Of a DNA stretch of 37,673 nt, positions 8,206-15,744 are shown in pieces. The first letter of the stretch is position 1, and every line of letters begins with the position of its first letter. Source of the DNA: Prolixibacteraceae bacterium. GTDB taxonomy: Bacteria; Bacteroidota; Bacteroidia; Bacteroidales; Prolixibacteraceae. A program made the translations under genes and the position numbers. The stretch is taken from NCBI GenBank assembly GCA_003537645.1, contig DPRM01000139.1:1-37673 (forward strand). Direction: 5' to 3'. A model generated the notes under the pieces. It was not told the DNA's origin. It did not search any database and saw only the letters and a list, made by a program, of their open reading frames with translations.

Positions 8206-9360
8206 TTGGAATTTTATTCAAAGAAACGTCGCTGGAAGATTCTTCTGTTGGTTTTGGCCGTTGTAATTGGCATCGGCTCATTTTTATATACCAACTGGCT
8301 GGTTAAAAAGATGGCCGTTGAAGAGCGTAAAAATGTGGAATTGTGGGCCGAAGCAACAAAACGCCTTGTAAATTACGACATTACGTCAGGCGAAGACTTT
8401 AATTTTATGCTGTCGATTCTGGAGCGGAACACCACGATCCCGATTTTACTGCTCGATAGTTTAGGCGAAATTATTACTGATAAAAATATTGAATATGCAC
8501 TTGACCGCAGGATGCAGGTTTTGCAGCGCGAACTGCAAAAAATGAAATCGGAGAATGAACCCATTATTGTTGATACCGGGACCGAAAAGCAATATTTGTA
8601 TTATCGCAGTTCGGTTCTGCTCGAAAATCTGAAATATTATCCATTGGTTCAGTTTGCAATTATTTTCCTGTTTATTATGGTTGCCTACCTCGCCTTTAAT
8701 TCATCACGGAATGCCGAACAAAACCAGGTTTGGGTCGGAATGTCAAAAGAAACTGCCCATCAGCTTGGAACACCCATTTCGTCGCTAATGGCTTGGGTTG
8801 AGTTACTTAAAATGCAGAACATTGATGAAAATCTGATACAGGAATTTGAGAAAGATACCCAGCGCCTTCAGAAGATTACCGAGCGTTTTTCTAAAATAGG
8901 ATCGGTTCCGGAGTTAATTCTTACCGATGTGGCCGATGCTGTGCGATCGACTGTTGAGTACCTTCGAACCCGTTCGTCAGGAAAAGTGAAATACATTCTC
9001 GATTTTGACGACAAAAAAAACATTGAAGCCCCTTTGAATGCCTCACTTTTTAGCTGGGTAATAGAAAATCTGTGTAAAAATGCCATCGATGCGATGAATA
9101 ACAGCGGAACTATACAGATTTCAATCGTCGAAAAAGGCGGACAAATTGTAATTGATGTGGCAGATACAGGTAAAGGAATTTCTAAGAGTTATTATAAATC
9201 TGTATTTCAGCCAGGGTTTACCACCAAGAAAAGAGGGTGGGGGCTTGGCCTTTCGCTGGCCAAACGTATCGTTGAAAATTATCATAAAGGGAAAATTTTC
9301 CTGAAACAATCAGAAATCAATAAAGGAACCACCTTCCGGATTATCCTTCAGAAAGGATAA
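8206..9360 (+). CDS. membrane sensor histidine kinase, orphan
   Basis: This protein of 384 residues probably starts at TTG 8206, because no earlier ATG keeps the first membrane segment. Transmembrane helices lie at about 11-31 and 145-165, bracketing a roughly 110-residue extracytoplasmic sensor region with no recognisable domain. The phosphoacceptor motif is SKETAHQLGTPISSL with His185. The ATPase domain carries the N box ENLCKNAIDAMN (287-298), the G1 box DTGKGI (320-325) and the G2 box GWGLGLSLAKRI (from 344). No response regulator gene is adjacent, so its partner must be elsewhere. The signal is unknown. A hairpin terminator follows at 9396. Confidence 0.88.
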   Translation: MEFYSKKRRWKILLLVLAVVIGIGSFLYTNWLVKKMAVEERKNVELWAEATKRLVNYDITSGEDFNFMLSILERNTTIPILLLDSLGEIITDKNIEYALDRRMQVLQRELQKMKSENEPIIVDTGTEKQYLYYRSSVLLENLKYYPLVQFAIIFLFIMVAYLAFNSSRNAEQNQVWVGMSKETAHQLGTPISSLMAWVELLKMQNIDENLIQEFEKDTQRLQKITERFSKIGSVPELILTDVADAVRSTVEYLRTRSSGKVKYILDFDDKKNIEAPLNASLFSWVIENLCKNAIDAMNNSGTIQISIVEKGGQIVIDVADTGKGISKSYYKSVFQPGFTTKKRGWGLGLSLAKRIVENYHKGKIFLKQSEINKGTTFRIILQKG

Positions 9361-9395
9361 CTTATTAACAGCTTGGTTCTGTTTAATTTGTTGAC

Positions 9396-9426
9396 AAAGA
9401 ATTATTTACGGGCAATAATTCTTTTT
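9396..9426 (+). terminator. terminator after the histidine kinase
   Basis: An 11-bp stem (AAAGAATTATT at 9396-9406, AATAATTCTTT at 9414-9424) with a 7-base loop runs directly into a T-run. Confidence 0.65.
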
Positions 9427-9481
9427 AAGACCAATCGATGTTAAAAAAATCGATATATTTTTCGTGTTTGCTTATTTTTTA

Positions 9482-9489
9482 TACTTTTG
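9482..9489 (+). promoter_or_regulatory. -7 element of yceD-rpmF
   Basis: TACTTTTG matches TAnnTTTG exactly, 18 bases before the yceD ATG and downstream of a terminator. The expected -33 TTTG at normal spacing is not clear; the nearest TTTG (9467-9470) is too close. Confidence 0.4.
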
Positions 9490-9507
9490 CAAAACTTTTT
9501 TTAGGCA

Positions 9508-10035
9508 ATGAGCATACGATCACACTATAACATTGCATTTAAAGGGCTTTCCCTTGGAAAGCACGTTTTTGATTACGAAATAGATGGCAAATTCTTTGCT
9601 GAATTTGAAGGAAGTGTTGTTGATCAGGGTAAAGTAAATGTTAGTCTGACCCTTGAAAAACAGAGTTCGCTCATGATTTTCTGGTTCGATCTGAAAGGAA
9701 CAGTACAGGTTCAATGCGATCGGTGTCTGGAAATGTATGATCAGCCAATTGAAAGTAAAGAGCGGATTTTTGTTCGTTTTGGCGAAAAAGAATTTGCTGA
9801 TGGCGACGACCTTATATGGGTAAGCACAAACGATTATCAGCTGAATGTTGCTCAGTTGATTTATGAGTTTATATGTTTGGCTATTCCGATCAAAAAAGTT
9901 CATCCCGACGATGAGAACGGAAACACCAGCTGTGATCCGGAAATGATCGAAAAGTTGAGCAAATACATAATCAGGGAGGAAGATAAAAGTAACCCGGCCT
10001 GGAATGATTTAAAAAAATTATTAGATAACGAATAA
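9508..10035 (+). CDS. yceD: YceD/DUF177 family protein
   Basis: This 175-residue DUF177 protein has the family's paired-cysteine motif VQCDRCLEMYDQPI in the middle and a second cysteine segment near the C-terminus (NTSCDPEMIEKLSKY). It starts at ATG 9508, shortly after a good -7 element. DUF177 proteins are encoded next to rpmF across bacteria, and plant and bacterial members have been linked to 23S rRNA accumulation or large-subunit assembly. The same pairing here, with rpmF 12 bases downstream, supports the assignment. The exact biochemical role is not established. Confidence 0.88.
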   Translation: MSIRSHYNIAFKGLSLGKHVFDYEIDGKFFAEFEGSVVDQGKVNVSLTLEKQSSLMIFWFDLKGTVQVQCDRCLEMYDQPIESKERIFVRFGEKEFADGDDLIWVSTNDYQLNVAQLIYEFICLAIPIKKVHPDDENGNTSCDPEMIEKLSKYIIREEDKSNPAWNDLKKLLDNE

Positions 10036-10047
10036 AGATAAGTTAAG

Positions 10048-10233
10048 ATGGCACATCCAAAGCACAGGGTTTCGAAAACCCGCAGAGACAAGAGAAGAAC
10101 TCATTACAAAGCTACTCCAGCAACACTGGCAGCTTGTTCTAATTGTGGTACCACTGTAAAATATCATACTGTTTGTCCTGAATGTGGATATTACAGAGGT
10201 AAGTTGGCAATCGAAAAAGACGTTACAGTTTAA
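10048..10233 (+). CDS. rpmF: 50S ribosomal protein L32
   Basis: This 61-residue basic protein begins MAHPKHRVSKTRRDKRRTHY, the standard L32 N-terminus. It carries a complete zinc knuckle with Cys30, Cys33, Cys43 and Cys46 (CSNCG and CPECG), so it is the zinc-binding form. It follows yceD by 12 bases as part of the conserved yceD-rpmF pair, and a strong terminator follows, which separates it from fabH. Confidence 0.97.
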   Translation: MAHPKHRVSKTRRDKRRTHYKATPATLAACSNCGTTVKYHTVCPECGYYRGKLAIEKDVTV

Positions 10234-10249
10234 TAACTACCCCATTATG

Positions 10250-10280
10250 GTCAGAAGAACGCTGTTCTTCTGACTTTTTT
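10250..10280 (+). terminator. strong terminator after rpmF
   Basis: An 11-bp perfect stem (GTCAGAAGAAC at 10250-10260, GTTCTTCTGAC at 10264-10274) with a 3-base loop is followed by six T residues: a textbook intrinsic terminator. Confidence 0.88.
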
Positions 10281-10358
10281 ATTCCACTCCCGTTTAATAT
10301 TCGAACAGTTTAATTAATTGTTTCAAAAGGAGTTAGGCGAATATTTGCCTGATTTTAC

Positions 10359-10388
10359 TTTGCTATTCGAATTTTTCGTCCTATCTTG
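10359..10388 (+). promoter_or_regulatory. promoter of fabH
   Basis: TTTG (10359-10362) is followed after 19 bases by TATCTTG (10382-10388), one T short of the TAnnTTTG consensus. It lies between the rpmF terminator and fabH and implies a leader of about 90 bases. Confidence 0.5.
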
Positions 10389-10487
10389 CGCCCCATTTTA
10401 TTTTCCAGATTTATAGTTTAGTTTTTTTTGATTTTCCTCAACTTTTCAGAGGTTTATCATGTTGAATTTGATTTAAACGTTTTTGAT

Positions 10488-11489
10488 ATGAATAAAATTC
10501 GTGCTGCAATAACCGGCATCGGAGCATTTCTTCCTGAGTATCGTTTGACAAACGAAGAGATTAGCCAACTGGTTGAGACTTCCGATGAATGGATCATGCA
10601 GCGTATCGGCATTAAAGAACGCCGCATTTTGAAAGAAGAGGGTATGGCAACTTCTGACATGGGAGTGGCTGCAATAAAGGAACTTCTTGAAAAAACAGGG
10701 ACAAAACCTGAAGAAATTGATTTGTTGATTTGTGCGACAATAACACCCGACAGTCCGCTACCCGCAACTGCAAATATCATCAATCACAAAGCAGGACTGG
10801 TTAATGCCTGGAGCTTTGACCTTACTGCCGCTTGCTCCGGATTTGTATATGCCTTAACAACAGGTGCCAAATTTGTTGAAAGTGGGCAATATAAAAAAGT
10901 AATCGTTTTGGGCGCCGATATGATGTCGTCGATAACCAATTACAAGGATCGTGCAACCTGCCCGCTGTTTGGCGATGGCGCCGCAGCTGTTTTGCTCGAA
11001 CCTACCACCGAGGATCTTGGCGTGATTGATCATATCAACCGTGTTGATGGTTCGGGTGCTCAATACCTTCAGATAAAAAGCGGCGGGTCGTTAAGGCCGG
11101 CTTCGTACGAAACCATCGACAACGATGAGCATTTTGTATATCAGGAAGGACAAACGGTTTTCAAAATGGCTGTTTCAAGCATGGCTGATGTTGCGGTTGA
11201 AATGATGGAAAGACATCAGATGACCGGTGCTGATATCAACTGGTTTGTTCCACATCAGGCAAATATGAGAATTATTGATGCTGTAGGTCGCCGGATGGGA
11301 ATTAACAAGGAACAGGTAATGGTTAATATTCAGAAATATGGAAATACAACGGCAGCAACCATTCCACTGTGTTTGTACGATTATGAAAGTCAATTGAAAA
11401 AGGGTGACAGTATAATTCTTGTTGCTTTTGGTGCAGGCTTTACCTGGGGAACTGTTTACCTGAAGTGGGCTTACGATCCGAAGAAATAA
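10488..11489 (+). CDS. fabH: beta-ketoacyl-ACP synthase III
   Basis: This 333-residue enzyme condenses an acyl-CoA primer with malonyl-ACP to start type II fatty-acid synthesis. The catalytic triad is visible: Cys116 in TAACSGFVYAL, His256 in FVPHQANMRI and Asn286 in YGNTTAATIP. The start at 10488 gives the usual N-terminus MNKIRAAITGIGAFLPEY; the frame is open 20 codons upstream, but those residues do not resemble FabH. plsX, often found between rpmF and fabH, is absent here. A MaoC-type hydratase gene follows 33 bases later and is probably cotranscribed. Confidence 0.96.
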   Translation: MNKIRAAITGIGAFLPEYRLTNEEISQLVETSDEWIMQRIGIKERRILKEEGMATSDMGVAAIKELLEKTGTKPEEIDLLICATITPDSPLPATANIINHKAGLVNAWSFDLTAACSGFVYALTTGAKFVESGQYKKVIVLGADMMSSITNYKDRATCPLFGDGAAAVLLEPTTEDLGVIDHINRVDGSGAQYLQIKSGGSLRPASYETIDNDEHFVYQEGQTVFKMAVSSMADVAVEMMERHQMTGADINWFVPHQANMRIIDAVGRRMGINKEQVMVNIQKYGNTTAATIPLCLYDYESQLKKGDSIILVAFGAGFTWGTVYLKWAYDPKK

Positions 11490-11522
11490 ACAACGTGAAA
11501 ACCTAATTTAACGATTTGAACC

Positions 11523-11990
11523 ATGGGAAAGTTGATAATAAGAAGTCACGAAGAATTTGAGAAACATGTTGGAATGGAACTGGGGGTTTCAGAATTTATG
11601 ACCATCACCCAGGATCAGATCAACAAATTTGCTGATGCGACTTTCGATCATCAATGGATTCATGTTGATGAGGAAAGAGCCAAAAGAGAAGGGGCATTTG
11701 GAAGTACCATCGCACACGGTTATCTTACTCTATCGTTACTTGCACACATGTGGGACGAAATAATTCAGGTTGAAAACATAAAGATGCTGGTTAATTATGG
11801 AATTGATTCATTCAAATTTAATCAACCAGTCCTTGTAAACAGCCGTATCAGAACACGCGTAAAGTTGCGTTCGATTTCAAATCTCAGGGGAATTTCTAAA
11901 GTTCAACTAGATGTTTTAATGGAAATTGATGGAAACAGAAAACCTGCATTTGAGGGTATTGTCACTTTTCTCTACCATTTTATTCAGTAG
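11523..11990 (+). CDS. MaoC-family (R)-enoyl-CoA/ACP hydratase
   Basis: This 155-residue single hot-dog-fold protein has the hydratase motif ITQDQINKFADATFDHQWIHVD. Asp42 and His47 have the D-x4-H spacing of the PhaJ-type catalytic dyad. The second family segment, GSTIAHGYLTLSLL, follows. Members hydrate trans-2-enoyl thioesters to (R)-3-hydroxyacyl forms. Its place directly after fabH fits a role in acyl-chain metabolism, but the in vivo substrate (CoA or ACP, chain length) cannot be read from the sequence. An intrinsic terminator follows. Confidence 0.85.
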   Translation: MGKLIIRSHEEFEKHVGMELGVSEFMTITQDQINKFADATFDHQWIHVDEERAKREGAFGSTIAHGYLTLSLLAHMWDEIIQVENIKMLVNYGIDSFKFNQPVLVNSRIRTRVKLRSISNLRGISKVQLDVLMEIDGNRKPAFEGIVTFLYHFIQ

Positions 11991-12015
11991 AAGTATTTCA
12001 AAAAGATATTTTACC

Positions 12016-12050
12016 AAACGTGTCTCCTTTCGGGTGACACGTTTTTTTTT
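12016..12050 (+). terminator. terminator after the MaoC hydratase
   Basis: A 9-bp stem (AAACGTGTC at 12016-12024, GACACGTTT at 12036-12044) is followed by a run of T to 12050. Confidence 0.85.
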
Positions 12051-12106
12051 ACAGATCAGCAAACATATTTTGCCGGAGCAAGGCTAAAACCTTCGTCAAG
12101 CTTTAC

Positions 12107-12114
12107 TATATTTG
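12107..12114 (+). promoter_or_regulatory. -7 element of the bactofilin-ATP synthase cluster
   Basis: TATATTTG is a perfect TAnnTTTG match, 28 bases before the bactofilin ATG and downstream of a strong terminator. No clear TTTG is seen at the normal -33 spacing. No other good promoter is visible before atpG, so this may serve the whole cluster. Confidence 0.45.
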
Positions 12115-12142
12115 GAGTCCTTTCAAAAAAAACCGAAAAACG

Positions 12143-12505
12143 ATGGCTAAAGAAATAAACGAAATTAATCCGCAGGTAATTAATCTGATTGCCAAAGGAA
12201 CAAAAATTACAGGAGATCTTATTTCTGACGGAGATATCCGGATTGACGGCGAATTAATGGGTAATCTGGAAACAAGAGGCAGATTGGTGATTGGCGCTTC
12301 GGGGAAACTAGTCGGGGAAATTAGATGCAGAAGCTGCGAAATTGCAGGTACACAGCTTGGTAAGTTATTTATACAGGAATTACTTTCATTAAAAGGCACT
12401 TCACATGTTTCGGGCGATTTGATCACCGGCAAATTGTCGATCGAGCCCGGAGCCTTTTTTGCCGGAACATGTACCATGGGAGACGAATCCTCCACTAATG
12501 AATAA
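12143..12505 (+). CDS. bactofilin (polymer-forming cytoskeletal protein)
   Basis: This 120-residue protein is almost entirely one bactofilin (DUF583) beta-helix domain: LIAKGTKITGDLISDGDIRIDG, then ELMGNLETRGRLVIGASGKL, VGEIRCRSCEIAGTQLGKL and VSGDLITGKLSIEPGAFFAG. The regular spacing of glycine and hydrophobic residues reflects the right-handed helix turns. Bactofilins polymerise without nucleotide into filaments that scaffold envelope processes. There is no transmembrane segment. The last 8 bases overlap the start of atpZ, so it is the first gene of the ATP synthase transcript. Confidence 0.9.
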   Translation: MAKEINEINPQVINLIAKGTKITGDLISDGDIRIDGELMGNLETRGRLVIGASGKLVGEIRCRSCEIAGTQLGKLFIQELLSLKGTSHVSGDLITGKLSIEPGAFFAGTCTMGDESSTNE

Positions 12506-12713
12506 AAATTATCAGAAACCGAAGAAGCAAATTGATGATTTTATCAGGTATTCCAGCCTGGCTTTCGAAATGATTGTCATTATGGGAATCGGGGTGTGGA
12601 TAGGTATAAAAATTGATGAATGGCTTGAACTTGACTTTCCCGCTTTTACGCTGGCATTAATGATTCTATCAGTGGCCGGGGCTATTTATCATGCAATCCG
12701 GAAGTTTTTGTAG
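12498..12713 (+). CDS. atpZ: AtpZ/AtpI-like ATP synthase accessory protein
   Basis: This 71-residue protein has two transmembrane helices (about 21-38 and 48-66) joined by a short loop, IKIDEWLELDFPAF. The pattern IGIKIDEWL...LALMILSVAGAIYHAIRK is that of the AtpZ family, which in other bacteria contributes to ATP synthase assembly or ion supply to its membrane sector. The ATG at 12498 lies inside the last codons of the bactofilin gene; an earlier in-frame ATG (12459) would add residues unlike the family. Confidence 0.8.
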   Translation: MNKNYQKPKKQIDDFIRYSSLAFEMIVIMGIGVWIGIKIDEWLELDFPAFTLALMILSVAGAIYHAIRKFL

Positions 12714-12769
12714 TTTCTTTCAGAATAAAAACTGCGACAAGAAAAAAATAATTTCACTACAATTTTCGC

Positions 12770-13147
12770 ATGAAAAACTTTATTATAAAATCTACCTTTC
12801 TGACAATCATTGTTTTTGTACTGGGAGCGGTCGCTTATTCCACCGTTCTTAAGCAGTTTTTCCTGATGATTTTACCGGTACTGCTCATCTTTTTTTTCGT
12901 TGTAACAAACCTTGTACATGCTTATTTGTTAAGGATTGCCGGTAAATCAAGTGCGCGGTTTACCTCGCAGTATATGGCAACGAGCTTTATGAAGATGTTT
13001 TTCTATCTGGCAGTTGCTATAATTTATGCAGTTATTAATAAAGAAGAGGCCAGGATATTTTTGATTAATTTTTTGTTGCTGTATGTCGTTTACACTACTT
13101 TTGAAGTAATTGAATTTTCGAAGGTTGTCAGGCAGATTAACAAATAA
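12770..13147 (+). CDS. small four-helix membrane protein of the atp cluster
   Basis: This 125-residue protein begins MKNFIIKSTFLTIIVFVLGA and has four predicted membrane helices (about 6-24, 28-50, 68-88 and 94-113). I see no catalytic motif. Its place between atpZ and atpB, with similar size and topology to AtpI, suggests an AtpI-like accessory protein helping assemble the c-ring or membrane sector. That is inference from position. It starts 56 bases after atpZ and ends 79 bases before the chosen atpB start. Confidence 0.65.
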   Translation: MKNFIIKSTFLTIIVFVLGAVAYSTVLKQFFLMILPVLLIFFFVVTNLVHAYLLRIAGKSSARFTSQYMATSFMKMFFYLAVAIIYAVINKEEARIFLINFLLLYVVYTTFEVIEFSKVVRQINK

Positions 13148-13226
13148 TTATTCTAAGATGCTGAAGATTATTTTTAATCGCTTAAAAAAATTAAATTTGT
13201 TGACCGCTGAACACATTGAAAAGAAA

Positions 13227-14318
13227 ATGATGCAAATTTTAAGACCTATATTTTTTCTCATTTTAGTCGTTTTTGCCGGAACTGGATTTGTCTCGGCAGC
13301 CGACATGACCGAAAAAGATGCTGCAAATTCTCATTCGGAAGAAAGTTTTGAGGCTGGTAAATATGTGATCGAGCACGTTTCCGATGCTTTTGAATGGCAC
13401 ATTGCTACTTTCGGCGAAACACACATTAGCATTCCCTTACCCATTATACTTTACAGCTCAAACAAAGGATGGAATTTTTTCATGTCATCCAAATTTCATC
13501 ACGGTCACGAAGCCTACAACGGATTCAGGATTGAACACGAGGGAGAGAATGAAGGAAAAATAGTTGAAATTAATGAAAATGCGGAAGTTGTGGGTTTGCC
13601 CATCGACTTATCGATTACCAAAACAGTTGCCGGAATATTTGTAAGTGTAATCGTGCTATTGCTTATTTTCCTGAACATCGCAAAATCAGCACAAAAGCGT
13701 GCCAACAAGGCTCCGGCGGGCTTGCAGAACTTGTTTGAACCGATCATTCTGTTTATTCGCGACGAGGTAGCCAAACCGGCCATTGGCGAAAAGAAGTTCG
13801 AAAAGTTTATGCCCTTTTTGCTAACCGCTTTTTTCTTCATTCTAATAAACAATCTACTTGGGTTAGTGCCAATTTTTCCCTTTGGAACAAACGTAACCGG
13901 TAATATTGCCGTTACAATGGTGTTGGCCTTGTTTACATTTTTCATTACGAGTATAAACGGAAACAAGCATTACTGGAAAGAAATTTACAATCCGGATGTA
14001 CCATGGTGGTTAAAATATCCGGTTCCGTTGATGCCGATCGTAGAACTTTCAGGAGTAATTACAAAACCATTTGTACTGATGGTCCGATTGTTTGCGAACA
14101 TGATGGCCGGACACATGATTGTGACGGTTTTTGTAAGTCTCATATTCATCTTTAACAAGCTGATGGGAGTTGAGGCAGGATTGGGCGTTTCGGTTGTTTC
14201 GGTAGCATTTTCGGTGTTTATCGTTTTGCTTGATATTCTGGTTTCCTTTATTCAGGCGTATGTATTTACCTTGTTATCGGCACTTTATTTCGGGATGGCA
14301 ACATCTGAGCATCATTAA
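13227..14318 (+). CDS. atpB: ATP synthase F0 subunit a
   Basis: From 13227 the protein is 363 residues. It begins with a signal-like segment (MMQILRPIFFLILVVFAGTG) and an extended periplasmic N-terminal region, a feature of Bacteroidota subunit a. Membrane helices follow from about residue 132. The essential stator arginine is Arg287 in KPFVLMVRLFANMMAGH, and the last helices contain LLDILVSFIQAYVFTLLSALYF. Subunit a forms the proton half-channels against the c-ring. A start at 13158 is also possible and would add 23 residues; I prefer 13227 because it gives a compact signal peptide. Confidence 0.94.
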   Translation: MMQILRPIFFLILVVFAGTGFVSAADMTEKDAANSHSEESFEAGKYVIEHVSDAFEWHIATFGETHISIPLPIILYSSNKGWNFFMSSKFHHGHEAYNGFRIEHEGENEGKIVEINENAEVVGLPIDLSITKTVAGIFVSVIVLLLIFLNIAKSAQKRANKAPAGLQNLFEPIILFIRDEVAKPAIGEKKFEKFMPFLLTAFFFILINNLLGLVPIFPFGTNVTGNIAVTMVLALFTFFITSINGNKHYWKEIYNPDVPWWLKYPVPLMPIVELSGVITKPFVLMVRLFANMMAGHMIVTVFVSLIFIFNKLMGVEAGLGVSVVSVAFSVFIVLLDILVSFIQAYVFTLLSALYFGMATSEHH

Positions 14319-14346
14319 TTATTCATTATTATAAAATCAATTGATT

Positions 14347-14595
14347 ATGACTGCATTATTCATCATTTTAGCAGAATTGGCTCTCGGACAAATGGGAGCA
14401 GCATTGGGAGCAGGCCTGGCAGCTATTGGCGCAGGAATCGGCATCGGTAAAATCGGAGCCAGCGCAATGGAAGCGATTGCACGTCAACCCGAAGCCAGCG
14501 GCGATATCCGCTCAAACATGATCGTTTCGGCAGCTTTGATCGAAGGCGTTGCTTTCTTCGCCGTGATTATTTGCGCCCTGGTACTTTTTATTTAA
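14347..14595 (+). CDS. atpE: ATP synthase F0 subunit c
   Basis: This 82-residue hairpin of two membrane helices has the glycine-rich first helix GAGLAAIGAGIGIGKIGASA, the polar loop ARQPEA (45-50) that contacts the rotor stalk, and the ion-carrying Glu66 in SAALIEGVAFFAVI. The residue after Glu66 is glycine, whereas sodium-driven rings usually have Ser or Thr there, which points to protons as coupling ion. The N-terminus (MTALFIILAELALGQMGAAL) is longer than in E. coli, as in other Bacteroidota. An unusual hairpin follows before atpF. Confidence 0.95.
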   Translation: MTALFIILAELALGQMGAALGAGLAAIGAGIGIGKIGASAMEAIARQPEASGDIRSNMIVSAALIEGVAFFAVIICALVLFI

Positions 14596-14611
14596 GACAT
14601 TTTTGTTTTGT

Positions 14612-14644
14612 AGCCCGCTCCCGGGATTGCCGGGAGTTGGGGCT
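14612..14644 (+). promoter_or_regulatory. intercistronic hairpin between atpE and atpF
   Basis: CTCCCGG (14618-14624) pairs with CCGGGAG (14630-14636) around a 5-base loop, and outer arms AGCCC (14612-14616) and GGGCT (14640-14644) extend the stem past a small internal bulge. It is the most GC-rich element of the gap and is not followed by a T-run, so it looks like an mRNA-stability or processing element rather than a terminator. Confidence 0.6.
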
Positions 14645-14670
14645 TCATTTAACCAAAAATCACAACTATT

Positions 14671-15165
14671 ATGGGATTTGTAACTCCGGATTACGGTACA
14701 ATATTTTGGATGCTCATTATTTTCGGGATCGTTCTGTGGATCATGAAAAAGTTTGCATGGGCACCCATCCTGAAAGCTCTGAAAGATCGTGAGAAATCGA
14801 TTTCAGAGGCATTAAATTCAGCCGATAAAGCCCGAAAAGAAGTGGCAGGCCTGAAGGCCAGCAACGATCAGATCATTGCAGAAGCCAGAAGAGAAAAAGA
14901 AATTATATTGAAAGAAGCCCGGGAAATAAAAGATAAAATTATTGCCGAAGCTAAAATTCAGGCAAATGCCGAAACGCAGAAAGGTATCGAAAATGCACGT
15001 CAGCAAATACTTGCCGAAAAAACCGCTGCCATCAACGACATCAAAGAACAGGTCGCCGAATTGTCGGTAATGATTGCTGAAAAAGTAATCAGAAAACAAC
15101 TCGATAATCCAAAAGAACAGGAAATACTGGTTAAAGATCTTTTAAACGATCTGAAGTTGAAATAA
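14671..15165 (+). CDS. atpF: ATP synthase F0 subunit b
   Basis: This 164-residue peripheral-stalk subunit has one N-terminal membrane helix (about 9-26, TIFWMLIIFGIVLWIMKKF) followed by a long charged amphipathic helix (KDREKSISEALNSADKARKE onwards, with repeated alanine/glutamate/lysine). This is the classical b-subunit architecture: the soluble helix dimerises and reaches delta at the top of F1. It starts 75 bases after atpE, past the hairpin, and ends 4 bases before atpH. Confidence 0.94.
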   Translation: MGFVTPDYGTIFWMLIIFGIVLWIMKKFAWAPILKALKDREKSISEALNSADKARKEVAGLKASNDQIIAEARREKEIILKEAREIKDKIIAEAKIQANAETQKGIENARQQILAEKTAAINDIKEQVAELSVMIAEKVIRKQLDNPKEQEILVKDLLNDLKLK

Positions 15166-15169
15166 TTAT

Positions 15170-15718
15170 ATGGATCAAAGTAAAATCAACGTACGATACG
15201 CCAAAGCTTTTTTTTCGCTGGCACACGAAAAAGGTCTAACCACTGAGCTTCGCAAGGATGCGGGCTTAATAACTTCCGTATGTGAAACAAGCAGCGATTT
15301 TATTCTTCTGATCGAGAGTCCCCTGATCGCTACTTCCGGAAAAATAAAAGTTCTGAAAAGCATATTCGACGGAAAAGTCAATCAGTTTTCCATGAATTTT
15401 CTTGTGCTTATTACCGAAAACAAACGGGAGAAATACATTCCGGGAATTTTCAGGAATCTGGAAGATTTGTACCGGAAAGGCGAAGGAATAAAAACTGCCC
15501 TGGTTTCTACGGCACAACCATTGGAGGCCGCTCTTGTAGAGCAAATCCGCAAATCGCTTGAAAGTGAATTTGGGTCGAAAGTAGAATTAAGCCAAACGAC
15601 CAATGCCGACCTGATTGGCGGCTTTGTTCTCCGGGTTGACGATACACAATACGACGCGAGTGTTTCGACCCAATTGAAAAAAATGAAAGAAAAATTGCTT
15701 CATACCGAATTGAAATAG
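15170..15718 (+). CDS. atpH: ATP synthase F1 subunit delta
   Basis: This 182-residue protein has the OSCP/delta pattern: MDQSKINVRYAKAFFSLAHEKG at the N-terminus (the INxRYAxAL-type helix), the middle segment NFLVLITENKREKYIPGIFR, and the C-terminal signature LIGGFVLRVDDTQYDASVSTQL. Delta joins the b stalk to the top of the alpha/beta hexamer. It starts 4 bases after the atpF stop, consistent with coupled translation. Confidence 0.95.
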   Translation: MDQSKINVRYAKAFFSLAHEKGLTTELRKDAGLITSVCETSSDFILLIESPLIATSGKIKVLKSIFDGKVNQFSMNFLVLITENKREKYIPGIFRNLEDLYRKGEGIKTALVSTAQPLEAALVEQIRKSLESEFGSKVELSQTTNADLIGGFVLRVDDTQYDASVSTQLKKMKEKLLHTELK

Positions 15719-15744
15719 AATAACGACTGATAATTTAAAAGAAA

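Noticed and set aside
12459..12497. Earlier atpZ start at 12459
   Set aside because: The added residues lie inside the bactofilin gene and do not resemble the AtpZ family; 12498 fits the family N-terminus.
14571..14792. 73-codon frame across the atpE-atpF gap
   Set aside because: Overlaps the end of atpE, the hairpin and the start of atpF in another frame.
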